The translations under genes were made by a program, and so were the position numbers. A stretch of DNA of 13,742 bases from Bacteroidota bacterium (lineage in GTDB: Bacteria > Bacteroidota > Ignavibacteria > UBA10030 > SZUA-254): positions 1 through 13,742 of the forward strand of contig SCUC01000319.1 of assembly GCA_004322375.1 (NCBI GenBank), given 5' to 3'. This document shows, piece after piece, positions 5,401 through 12,708 of the stretch; the first letter of the stretch is position 1; each line of letters starts with the position of its first letter. The notes below the pieces were generated by a model. It saw only the letters and a program-made list of their open reading frames with translations, ran no database searches and was not told where the DNA came from.

Positions 5401-7926
5401 GTCGCTTCATCTCCCGTATATGTTTCGTATTTCGGCGTTCCCGTTGAAACAGTTATGACAGACGTGAATGGCGATTATACATACAATTTATCAGGAAACG
5501 GTGGTTTACCCGGAACATATAATGTTCAATCCGGCGAGACTGCTTTTGGCTATGCTGAACCATTCAGCGCAACAGGCATTGCCGATGTTAGCCATGACGG
5601 CTTAGGCGGAACGCAAACCCAGAACTTAGGGTTGTTCGACGGTTCCGTCAGCGGCAACGTATTTGAAGACGTAGATGATAACGGTATAGACGACGGCGCG
5701 GGCGAACCGGGCATTGAAGGCTGGACTGTTGAGCTTCATGCCGATTCTGTCAATGGCGCGTTGATGGCAACGACAACGACGGATGCCAACGGTGATTACA
5801 CGATTAACGCAGCACCGTATCCGACATATTTTGTCGTGGCAGTGAACGAAGATAATGCCCGTCAAACATTCCCGGCATCAAACGGCGCGCATCCCGCGGC
5901 AGTTTCTGTCGGTACGCCAAATGTCACCGGATTAAATTTCGGTGAATGGTATCTCGGCACTGTGAACTTCTTCGCCAGCGAAGACCTCGATGGCGATGGA
6001 GTGCGTGATGGCGCAGGCGATGAAACAGAATTAAAGAATGGCGCATTCACAGATTTGTTCGTCTATAAAGATGGCGCTCCTTTCGGCACCTTCCTTATGG
6101 GTACGGGCAATCCGTTACAATCATTCAACAACCTCGATGCAGGCGAATATGTGTTTGTATTGGACAGCATCCCTGGCGGTTGGATGGGAACGAACAACGT
6201 TGAAATTCCCGACACCGTAAATATCGTTACAAGCGGCTCGACCTCATCGCTATACAACCTCTATTTCGGGTTGAAGTCAATCAATGTCTGGAAGCATAAC
6301 GACCTTGATGGCGACGGCACGGTTGACGCCGGTGAACCGGGTCTTGCAGGTTGGACAATCCATGTTACAGGTCAACCTGATGGAACAACAGATGCCACTG
6401 GAAAAGCTACCTTTACAGGGCTAGGCCCCGGCAGCTATACAGTAACAGAAGATGTACAATCAGGCTGGAAAAAAACAAAACCAGTAGCGGCAAGCTATTC
6501 CTTTACCGCTCTCTCGTATGGGGCGTATCCCAACTTAGATAGCGGATTTGTATTTGCTAACTTTGATTTAGTTGACGTTAGTGGCGTAGCCTATCGCGAT
6601 TACAATGGCGACGGCGCGATGAACGGCAATGACGCTCCGATGACGGGCGTAACCGTTTCATTGACCGGTCAAACCGACGATGTTACCGATGGTTCAGGGT
6701 TCTCATTCTCCGGTGTGGACAATGGAGCCAAGACCTTAACGGTAACGGCGCCTTCCGGATTCGTTGTAACGACTGCAGGCGGCGCAGATTATGCGTTTAC
6801 CCCAAGCAGCGGCAGCAACGTCAACTGGAATTTCGGTCTCTTCCAGACTTCCGACAGCTCAACGAAGTATCGCTCGTTCACACTTGATTCATTACAGGTA
6901 TGGGCAGCACAGAAGGAAGTAAAGAGAAACTTCAAGACTCCGAACTTCCCGAATATCCAATCTGTCTATACAGAACTCTTCAAGCAAGCGAAGGATTCCG
7001 CTCTTGATCCGGGCATCATTGTCGGTAAAGCCGGACAGGCGTTATCGGCAAAGAAAGTGAAAGGATACATCAAGCCGACAAAGGGCGCAGACATTAATAC
7101 CACTCTTTACAAGAAGGGTAAGCTGTCTCCCTATCTGCATACTGCAGCTCCGCACGGATTAGATTTCGAAACTGGCGGTGAAAAGAGAATTGTTGGTCTC
7201 AAGAAATCTCTTGACCCGACAAAGCACAACAACCTCCTCGTTGGCAACCTCCTTGCGCTCGAAGTTGCGATGTCTATGAGCGATTTCGGCAAGACCCCGG
7301 CAGGGTTCCCCGACCTCATTTACGTTGGAGCGGAAGCAGCATGGAACGGTTTAACCGTACAGCAGCTTGCCGATACGGCAGGCGCATTGGCGACCAACTG
7401 GGAATTCGTTTCCGCGGCAACCTTTGCGTCAATCAATGCAGCAATTGCTGAAATCAACGCCGATATGTCGGGCCCGTTGGATACAGTTTCCTGGTTAGCC
7501 GGCGGTAAAACTGCAAAGTGCGCGCTCAATGGCGTAAAAGCAGTAACTGCCAGCACAGTGCTTGCGCCAAATCCGGGTGCAGCGCCACGCGTGAAAGCCC
7601 CGTACGATCCGCTTCTCTTTGCAACACCGGAAGCGTTCGCATTACAGCAGAACTATCCGAACCCCTTCAACCCAACAACGAATATTCGTTTTGAGCTCTC
7701 CAATTCAGCAGTCGTAACGCTCAAGATCTACAATATGTTAGGTCAAGAGATTGCCACATTGCTCGATGCGGAAGATTACTCTGACGGTATCTGGGAAGTT
7801 CCATTCGATGCATCGAATTTGACATCGGGTGTGTACTTCTACAGGTTAACCGCACAGACGACCGATGCGGAAACCGATGCGGTTTCCAACATCACCGAAA
7901 CGAAGAAAATGTTGTTCACGAAGTAA
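2461..7926 (+). CDS. Large modular T9SS cargo: beta-helix, SdrD-B repeats, type A sorting domain
   Basis: Secreted or surface-attached protein of 1821 residues. The start has a clear AAGGAG site and a Sec signal peptide cut near residue 23 (YA|GK). Residues of about 100-585 look like a right-handed parallel beta-helix: repeated short strands with N and G turns such as NVTINGNNAG, ending with the DAGVYEF motif often seen after such helices in Bacteroidota. About 591-690 is a CARDB-like beta-sandwich. About 700-950 is a lectin/MAM-like sandwich ending WAIDNFRV. Five SdrD-B/Cna-B-like domains start near 955, 1060, 1165, 1273 and 1370, each opening with an acidic D.(N/D)GDG-type loop likely to bind calcium. 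About 1469-1715 is an unnamed region containing HNNLLVGNLLALEVAM. The T9SS type A sorting domain (TIGR04183-like) begins at F1726 with QNYPNPFNP. Likely exported through the outer membrane and anchored; an adhesin or structural role is inferred. No catalytic residues are identified. Confidence 0.92.
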   Translation: MKYLKLFVTIVVLTLFVASLTYAGKENGVSTKVDVVGQQVTSSSDWQMKMVRTNLNPLQRVSKLESDIVGPVKSSAAKSINLNSREAKSQFSPTPRIEVTSSDPLAGTYQIPGDFATLGNAVAVLNYVGQSANVTFELTATTYTEYPVVFGNYDGNDTYTVTVQPAAGIATTINFVSSNSDGKGLAFNGAQNVTINGNNAGSSLTLQYSTILGAFPTADAFAATIYITGASEDLGFWDLDIRGQVNNANWFSQTDGRPAVFVWAAQADPAENFGLTFDGCTITGATYGMKFLTDGFNFSAGGVTINQCNFGDAFGDPLAIGILAEYNYLVSFTDNVIDGTYYLSYYWNNLPTEYDIDAVFYDPVVDNVSFLYGFGQSTAMHWLLVDGGDFERNTLRNVEVQTLEGVISYGTRIYSYNWGLGLTAKVYNNKVYNITPNGTSGGIAGIRGPAGYVWHNSVRLTGNNTGGTSTCVNGTTNAYNNALSNEMTGSAAASRATYTASGTFNNNAVQSTSGYYISGQNGKAAAIATGGNAFGTWGNINFDGDLHITTGPSVAEDMGKTGLSLTTDFDGVTRNAIPDAGVYEFSTGTPMAVDVMPAQINPPLSSVPALLAVTPKVLVKNNSNVAAGSFDVLLTINSTTPYSELVNVASLAAQTTTTLTFPSWIPEAGSWTITATTTLAGDGDASNDILARAQAVAAPVNITSEWLWDWNTSDSGWSRAIDWKRSSSFTKLGGPLDGASMVTESPGAGLASTYTEGAYANTQGYSATYPGANLLESPWIALDGMTGDSLYISFSHTMGLEPLWDRSWVQYTTDGTNWNDVGVLNDANGINWYNQSVYANAMLDSANFDWGTAIDRYHLWPNYNSTGRATWGSNADLATDALGRFPGGPSGWVFSQIKLKMADYPNVIHAPVIKFRYVAFADAVNPVPPNGPFAPADFPGWAIDNFRVANTGSSFAGGTITGKVYMDVNGDGAYDGGDSPVASSPVYVSYFGVPVETVMTDVNGDYTYNLSGNGGLPGTYNVQSGETAFGYAEPFSATGIADVSHDGLGGTQTQNLGLFDGSVSGNVFEDVDDNGIDDGAGEPGIEGWTVELHADSVNGALMATTTTDANGDYTINAAPYPTYFVVAVNEDNARQTFPASNGAHPAAVSVGTPNVTGLNFGEWYLGTVNFFASEDLDGDGVRDGAGDETELKNGAFTDLFVYKDGAPFGTFLMGTGNPLQSFNNLDAGEYVFVLDSIPGGWMGTNNVEIPDTVNIVTSGSTSSLYNLYFGLKSINVWKHNDLDGDGTVDAGEPGLAGWTIHVTGQPDGTTDATGKATFTGLGPGSYTVTEDVQSGWKKTKPVAASYSFTALSYGAYPNLDSGFVFANFDLVDVSGVAYRDYNGDGAMNGNDAPMTGVTVSLTGQTDDVTDGSGFSFSGVDNGAKTLTVTAPSGFVVTTAGGADYAFTPSSGSNVNWNFGLFQTSDSSTKYRSFTLDSLQVWAAQKEVKRNFKTPNFPNIQSVYTELFKQAKDSALDPGIIVGKAGQALSAKKVKGYIKPTKGADINTTLYKKGKLSPYLHTAAPHGLDFETGGEKRIVGLKKSLDPTKHNNLLVGNLLALEVAMSMSDFGKTPAGFPDLIYVGAEAAWNGLTVQQLADTAGALATNWEFVSAATFASINAAIAEINADMSGPLDTVSWLAGGKTAKCALNGVKAVTASTVLAPNPGAAPRVKAPYDPLLFATPEAFALQQNYPNPFNPTTNIRFELSNSAVVTLKIYNMLGQEIATLLDAEDYSDGIWEVPFDASNLTSGVYFYRLTAQTTDAETDAVSNITETKKMLFTK

Positions 7927-7937
7927 TTTCGGTTCTT

Positions 7938-7967
7938 TCCTCCGTCCCGCGAGAGCGGGACGGGGGA
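7938..7967 (+). terminator. Strong hairpin after the large cargo gene
   Basis: Thirteen-bp stem (7938-7950 with 7955-7967, one T-G wobble) and a GAGA tetraloop, starting 12 nt after the stop codon. It lacks a real T-tract (GCTATTTG follows), so it may act as a transcript-stabilising or bidirectional element. Its TCCCG...CGGGA core resembles the palindromes at 1333 and 1677. Confidence 0.65.
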
Positions 7968-7971
7968 GCTA

Positions 7972-8005
7972 TTTGTAGTAAAAAAGTTTAATTCACTTAT
8001 GTTTG
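7972..8005 (+). promoter_or_regulatory. Possible Bacteroidota-type promoter for the 8034 gene
   Basis: TATGTTTG (7998-8005) fits the TAnnTTTG -7 consensus known from Bacteroidetes, with a TTTG at 7972-7975 about 22 nt upstream in the -33 position. The ATG is 28 nt downstream. The window's other good promoter is of the ordinary sigma70 type, so the match is only suggestive. Confidence 0.3.
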
Positions 8006-8033
8006 ATAATATATTAGCACGGGAGAAACCCTA

Positions 8034-8984
8034 ATGCGATTAAATAAATTTCTCTTTGTTGCGGCAACGGTTGTTGTTGCAATGGTTTTTTTATTAACAA
8101 GTGCGCAAGCGCAAACACAGGTAACACCCTATGCAGGCGTTGTCCTGTTTATTCAGGATAATCTAACAGGCAGCGACACATTGCTCTGCGGTTTTGGAAG
8201 AGCCGCAACATACTGCACTGACGGTACGATGGAATTTACATTTGGCGGGATGTCAGTAAAAGAATACGGTTTGCCGCCCCTTCCTCCTAGTGGAGTCTTT
8301 GACACCCGCTTTATTGATTCACGGTCAGGCACAGGCGGGTGCCCTGATTCAACAAAATTGGATCAGGGAATTCCGCACAATTTCCATGAATCATTGCGTG
8401 GTACTACTTTTGCTGACACATTTAGAGTTTCGTTTCAAGGCAGTGCAAGCGACGGAAGCCAGAATCCGTTCCATCTTTCTTGGATTGTAGTTGCGCCGGA
8501 TAGTTTTGGCACGCTCTCATTGAAATATACCCACCCCGATGATGGTCCTATTACCGTGGATATGTTAACAAATAGTTCGCATGACATACCACTCTCAGCG
8601 CCGGATATACCGAACTTCCGTATTATAGGCTCAAATATTAAATATGAAGGTGTATTTCAAATCAGCGATGCAGTTCCCCAAACGTTCGCGTTAAACCAGA
8701 ATTACCCCAACCCGTTCAACCCGACGACAACCATTAACTTTGCCATACTCAAAGCCTCCGATGTGAGCATCGCCGTGTATGACATGCTGGGAAGAAAAAT
8801 TTCATCACTGGTTTCAGAAAACGTATCTCCGGGATTTTTCTCAACGACATGGAACGGCTTAACGGAGAACGGCACGCCGGCGGCAAGCGGAACATATTAT
8901 GTGCGGATGAACGCGAAGTATGAGAACGCAGACGGCGCAGCAGATGAATTTGTTTCCGTTCAAAAAATTGTTTTAATGAAGTAA
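8034..8984 (+). CDS. T9SS cargo with an unnamed PPxPxGVFDxRFI domain
   Basis: 316 residues. GGAG at 8022-8025 is 8 nt before the ATG. A Sec signal peptide is cut near residue 26 (AQA|QT). Residues of about 28-205 form a domain I cannot name, with the sequence marks KEYGLPPLPPSGVFDTRFID, then HN.......FADTFRVSFQG, PFHLSW and LKYTHPDDG. The same domain occurs twice in the next gene. Residues 218-316 are a type A T9SS sorting domain (F218, NYPNPFNP at 223-230, later YDMLGRKI and GTYYVRM). It is therefore probably moved across the outer membrane by T9SS and either released or anchored. It has a single domain between signal and sorting domain, so it may be a minimal version of the 9094 protein. 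It has its own ribosome-binding site, possible promoter and following terminator. The domain composition suggests a beta-sandwich, but this is a guess; function unknown. Confidence 0.9.
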   Translation: MRLNKFLFVAATVVVAMVFLLTSAQAQTQVTPYAGVVLFIQDNLTGSDTLLCGFGRAATYCTDGTMEFTFGGMSVKEYGLPPLPPSGVFDTRFIDSRSGTGGCPDSTKLDQGIPHNFHESLRGTTFADTFRVSFQGSASDGSQNPFHLSWIVVAPDSFGTLSLKYTHPDDGPITVDMLTNSSHDIPLSAPDIPNFRIIGSNIKYEGVFQISDAVPQTFALNQNYPNPFNPTTTINFAILKASDVSIAVYDMLGRKISSLVSENVSPGFFSTTWNGLTENGTPAASGTYYVRMNAKYENADGAADEFVSVQKIVLMK

Positions 8985-9039
8985 GCACTCTTTCAACCAT
9001 TACACTTGATACTGTTTCCAATTATTTAGGTTGTTCACC

Positions 9040-9077
9040 GAATGCGGATGTTCTCCTGACGGGGGACCTCCGCATTC
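9040..9077 (+). terminator. Long hairpin between the two domain-sharing cargo genes
   Basis: GAATGCGGA (9040-9048) pairs perfectly with TCCGCATTC (9069-9077). After one T/C mismatch, seven more pairs (9050-9056 with 9061-9067, with G-T wobbles) close on a TGAC loop. TTATATT follows. It lies 56 nt after the stop of the 8034 gene and ends 16 nt before the next ATG, so it probably ends that transcript; it could also lie in the leader of the next gene. Its position rules out the TTG at 9031 as a realistic start. Confidence 0.7.
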
Positions 9078-9093
9078 TTATATTGGGGCTTTT

Positions 9094-12000
9094 ATGATGA
9101 CAAGACATTTTCGACATATTATCATTGTGTGGATTACGCTGCTCGCGGCGTTCTCCATTTCGCTTCAGGCGCAGATACAGATAAAAATCCCTATCACAAT
9201 TACAGATGCGAATAATAAATCGGGTACGATCTGGCTCGGCTGGCATCCCGGCTCAACCTTTTGCATAGATTCGACGATTTATCTCAAGTTCGCCCCGTGT
9301 GACAGCATTAAAGAGTACGGGCTTCCCCCGCCACCGCCTGCCGGTGTGTTTGACGCGAGGTTTATAGAACATCGAAGCGGGTTAGGAGCCTGCTTAGATC
9401 AAGGGATGCCTCAAAATATTCGCCCCTTTGTTTCTTCTGTAACAAAAGACACGTTTAAGCTCGGATTTCAACCAAGTATAACTCAAAGTAGTTCCGGCTA
9501 TCCAATTAGAATTTCCTGGCCCTCGAATTTATCTCAGCATCTTGACAGCGCAAAGTTACGATACACGGACCCTGAAGTTGGCACGGTTCAAGTCAACATG
9601 TTTTCACAAACGTCATTTTCTATTTCAACTTCTGATCTTACAAATTTTTCTATTTTTTGCTGGAATCCTAAAGGCACACAAACGCCTCCAAGTTCCCCGA
9701 CATTAGTCTCCCCCGCAAATGGAACTACGAATCAGCCCACATCGCTGACGTTATCATGGGCATCGGTTCCTAATGCAGTGCTGTATCGTGTGGACGTTGC
9801 GACAGATTCTTTATTTACCTCTTCCTCTACTATCTACAGCGATACGACAAGCGCGACCTCAAAAATTGTCAGCGGCTTGACTGATGGATATAAGCTCTTC
9901 TGGAGAGTCGCGGCATACAGCATCTATGCAAAAGGATGCCCTTCCGCCCCTTTTTCGTTTATCACGGCTTTTAATACTCCGCCGACACTTTCGTTTCCTG
10001 CAAACGCTGCAACGGGCGTACCACAGACAGCGAATCTGCGATGGAGAAAGATTTTCGGCGCGACAAATTATCATATCCAGATTTCAAAGAACAGCACATT
10101 TACGGATTTAGAAATCGAGTTCGATGAAACTGATACTACAACAACCACAGTCCCGCTGGATAAATGTTTAGATTATTATTGGAGAGTTCAAGCCTCAACA
10201 CCGTATGAAACATCTCCCTATTCATCTTCCAGGATGTTCACGGTGGTTGATGAAATTCCCACGGCGCCGCTGTTGCTCGGTCCTCCCGATAGCGCAGTAG
10301 TTCCCAATGACCGTCCTCTGCTATCATGGGACGGGGATAGCTGCACACGCAGCTTCACCGTACAGATTGCGTGGGATGCTGATTTTACTAACATCATTGA
10401 AAGCCAGACTATACCGGGGCTAACGTTTCAGCCGCAACCTCTGGAGGGACAGGAAAGTTATTACTGGAGAGTCCAGGGGATAAACGGACAGAATGTACCG
10501 GGAGGGTATTCCGATACGTTGATGTTCACGACAGGCACATTTCCGCCGAGACCGCCGATGCTTCTGCTTCCCGGCAACACGGTTATCATTCCCGATACAT
10601 TTACACTTTTGCAATGGAACAAACCGCCGAACAAGCCGACGTCATATACCGTTGATGTAGATACGGCGCCGAGCTTCAATACTTCGCGAGCTCGATCATT
10701 TTCTAATGTCAGCGATACGGTAATGCCGCTTGATTTATTGATGTATTGCACAAAGTTTTATTGGAGAGTAAGGGGCTCAAATACTGCGGGTCCGGGAAAT
10801 TACTCTGCAACGTTTTCGTTTGACGTGAGGAGAAATATTCCTAATCTTCCGGTTATTGATTCTCCTGCAGTTGGAGACACCGGCATCATAGATGAACCGA
10901 CGCTTCGGTGGCACGGGGATAACTGCACGCAAACGTTCCAGATACAGGTGTCACTCGATTCTAATTTTTCAGAGCTCTTGTATGAAGAAACGACGACGGG
11001 AACAACGCTTGCTATTCTCGCGGATAATCCGTTGACAAAATATTACTGGCGTGTTCGCGCAGGAAATGAAATTGATTATGGCGCGTATGCCGTAGGGTAT
11101 TTCACAACAGTACGGTTAACCCGTCCTAAACCTCCGGTGTTGAACTCACCGCCAAACAACGCTCTGAATGTAATAAAGAATCCAACTGTCTGTTGGGATT
11201 CGTCAAAGCGCACGGAAACGTATAGATTGCAGGTAGCGGTGGACTCGAATTTCACTACTCTTGTGTTCAACGATTCGACTCTTACAGCATTGTGCCAGCA
11301 GCTCGGACCTCTTCTTTACAGCAAAACGTACTACTGGAGAGTGAACGCGAAAAATGCGGCAGGGACGAGCGATTATTCCGTCGTACGAAAGTTTAGCACG
11401 TTGTTCCCACCGGATTCTGTGAGTCTTCTTCATCCGCCGGATGGAGCGACCGGTGTTTCCGTAGAGCCCTTAGTGCAGTGGAGCATTCCCGATAGAGCGG
11501 AACGATACCAGCTTCAGGTCGCTCGCGATCCTGAATTTGGCGTGATTATTTACAACGACACTTCCATCCAAACGCAAAGCTGGCAGGTATATAATTTGAA
11601 CGGACGAACAGATTATTACTGGAGAGTTCGAGCAAGAAACGCAGCCGGAGTAGGACCCTGGTCGGCTACAAATCACTTCACAACCACTGTTGTGGGAGTC
11701 GCTAACTGGGTGATTAAACTTGCAGTAAGCGAGACAGGATTCGGTCAGGATACAGTCTATTTCGGTTTCCATCCGAATGCGACCCATGGCATAGACCCGC
11801 AAATAGGAGAATTCGAGATGCCACCGCCATTTATCGGGCAGTTTGAATCACGCTTTATAGATAATCCGAACCGTCCGGGGTTGCTTGGCGAAGGTCTCCG
11901 GTTAAATCTTCATCCCTTCGTTACGTACACACAAGTTGATACATTCCATTTCTCGTTCCAGCTTGGAACGGGAGAATACCCCGTGCATGTCACATGGAAT

Positions 12001-12492
12001 TCTGAATTTGTGCGCAGCATCTGCGACAGCATGAAAATACTGGATTTGTACGGCGGTTTAAATTTATACGAACGAATGGATTTAGTTTCAAGCGCGACGG
12101 TGACTAACATTAGCACAACATCGCTGTTGATTATCACATATGGCGCTTTGCCTGCTCCTACGGATGCAAAGGATGATGGTCGGCAGGTTCCGGAAGGGTT
12201 TACACTATCGCAGAATTATCCTAACCCGTTTAATCCTGAAACCCGGATAGAATTTTCAAATGAAAAGCCTGCGATGATATATATCGGAGTATATGACGTT
12301 CTTGGTCGCGAAGTAACGCTCTTGATGAATGCTGAAACATACGCAGGCATTCATTCCGTGAACTGGGACGGAAAAAACCAGGCAGGAATGACCATGCCAA
12401 GCGGAATTTATTATGCCCGCATGATTGCAACAACTCTTCAAGGCGAGGAACAGGCTTTCATCGCGGCGCGCACAATGATTTTAATGAAATAA
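9094..12492 (+). CDS. T9SS cargo with seven fibronectin-III-like repeats between two copies of the unnamed domain
   Basis: 1132 residues from the ATG at 9094; the ATG at 9097 is an equal choice. Translation from the upstream TTG would run through a terminator-like hairpin and put 21 residues before the signal peptide. The Sec signal (MMTRHFRH, then a hydrophobic core) is cut near residue 26 (LQA|QI). About 27-190 is the unnamed domain (SIKEYGLPPPPPAGVFDARF). Seven FnIII-like repeats of 94-99 residues start near 197, 294, 388, 482, 581, 675 and 772. Most carry the (Y/F)YWRV strand and an LxWxxxxxxxxYxxxV pattern. About 868-1025 is a second, more diverged copy of the unnamed domain (MPPPFIGQFESRFIDNPNRP). 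The sorting domain begins at F1036 with NYPNPFNP. Cysteines occur in paired positions in repeats 2-3 (C358, C417) and 4-5 (C552, C611), each pair 59 residues apart. A secreted or surface adhesive role is inferred; no enzyme motif is seen. Confidence 0.92.
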   Translation: MMTRHFRHIIIVWITLLAAFSISLQAQIQIKIPITITDANNKSGTIWLGWHPGSTFCIDSTIYLKFAPCDSIKEYGLPPPPPAGVFDARFIEHRSGLGACLDQGMPQNIRPFVSSVTKDTFKLGFQPSITQSSSGYPIRISWPSNLSQHLDSAKLRYTDPEVGTVQVNMFSQTSFSISTSDLTNFSIFCWNPKGTQTPPSSPTLVSPANGTTNQPTSLTLSWASVPNAVLYRVDVATDSLFTSSSTIYSDTTSATSKIVSGLTDGYKLFWRVAAYSIYAKGCPSAPFSFITAFNTPPTLSFPANAATGVPQTANLRWRKIFGATNYHIQISKNSTFTDLEIEFDETDTTTTTVPLDKCLDYYWRVQASTPYETSPYSSSRMFTVVDEIPTAPLLLGPPDSAVVPNDRPLLSWDGDSCTRSFTVQIAWDADFTNIIESQTIPGLTFQPQPLEGQESYYWRVQGINGQNVPGGYSDTLMFTTGTFPPRPPMLLLPGNTVIIPDTFTLLQWNKPPNKPTSYTVDVDTAPSFNTSRARSFSNVSDTVMPLDLLMYCTKFYWRVRGSNTAGPGNYSATFSFDVRRNIPNLPVIDSPAVGDTGIIDEPTLRWHGDNCTQTFQIQVSLDSNFSELLYEETTTGTTLAILADNPLTKYYWRVRAGNEIDYGAYAVGYFTTVRLTRPKPPVLNSPPNNALNVIKNPTVCWDSSKRTETYRLQVAVDSNFTTLVFNDSTLTALCQQLGPLLYSKTYYWRVNAKNAAGTSDYSVVRKFSTLFPPDSVSLLHPPDGATGVSVEPLVQWSIPDRAERYQLQVARDPEFGVIIYNDTSIQTQSWQVYNLNGRTDYYWRVRARNAAGVGPWSATNHFTTTVVGVANWVIKLAVSETGFGQDTVYFGFHPNATHGIDPQIGEFEMPPPFIGQFESRFIDNPNRPGLLGEGLRLNLHPFVTYTQVDTFHFSFQLGTGEYPVHVTWNSEFVRSICDSMKILDLYGGLNLYERMDLVSSATVTNISTTSLLIITYGALPAPTDAKDDGRQVPEGFTLSQNYPNPFNPETRIEFSNEKPAMIYIGVYDVLGREVTLLMNAETYAGIHSVNWDGKNQAGMTMPSGIYYARMIATTLQGEEQAFIAARTMILMK

Positions 12493-12545
12493 ATACTGGG
12501 AAACCTACAGCCGGAAATTAATATTTCGACATACCTCCTCATTAT

Positions 12546-12582
12546 AAAGCGACGGCAATATTCTTGCCGCCGCTTTTTTTTT
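12546..12582 (+). terminator. Rho-independent terminator
   Basis: AAAGCG-A-CGGCAA (12546-12558) pairs with TTGCCG-C-CGCTTT (12564-12576) with one internal A/C mismatch and a five-base loop, followed by a run of nine T. It is 53 nt after the stop of the 9094 gene and is the clearest intrinsic terminator in the window. Confidence 0.88.
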
Positions 12583-12708
12583 GACATGATACAGGTTAAG
12601 AAAAAAAAATGCCGTTATTGTTGTTCACTCGCGTTCTTTTTCTTACATTATAGTTCCTTGAATGAATCCACTAGATAAGATAAATACTCTGCAAGCTTGC
12701 GCGTTTTA

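Noticed and set aside
9031..9093. TTG at 9031 as the start of the FnIII protein
   Set aside because: It would translate a terminator-like hairpin and place 21 residues in front of a clear signal peptide that begins at 9094.
12581..12586. TTGACA directly after the T-run of the last terminator as a -35 box
   Set aside because: At 17 nt spacing the -10 position is an A-run with no TATAAT-like word. A weaker TTGTTC/TACATT pair at 12621-12649 is equally uncertain, so neither is annotated.
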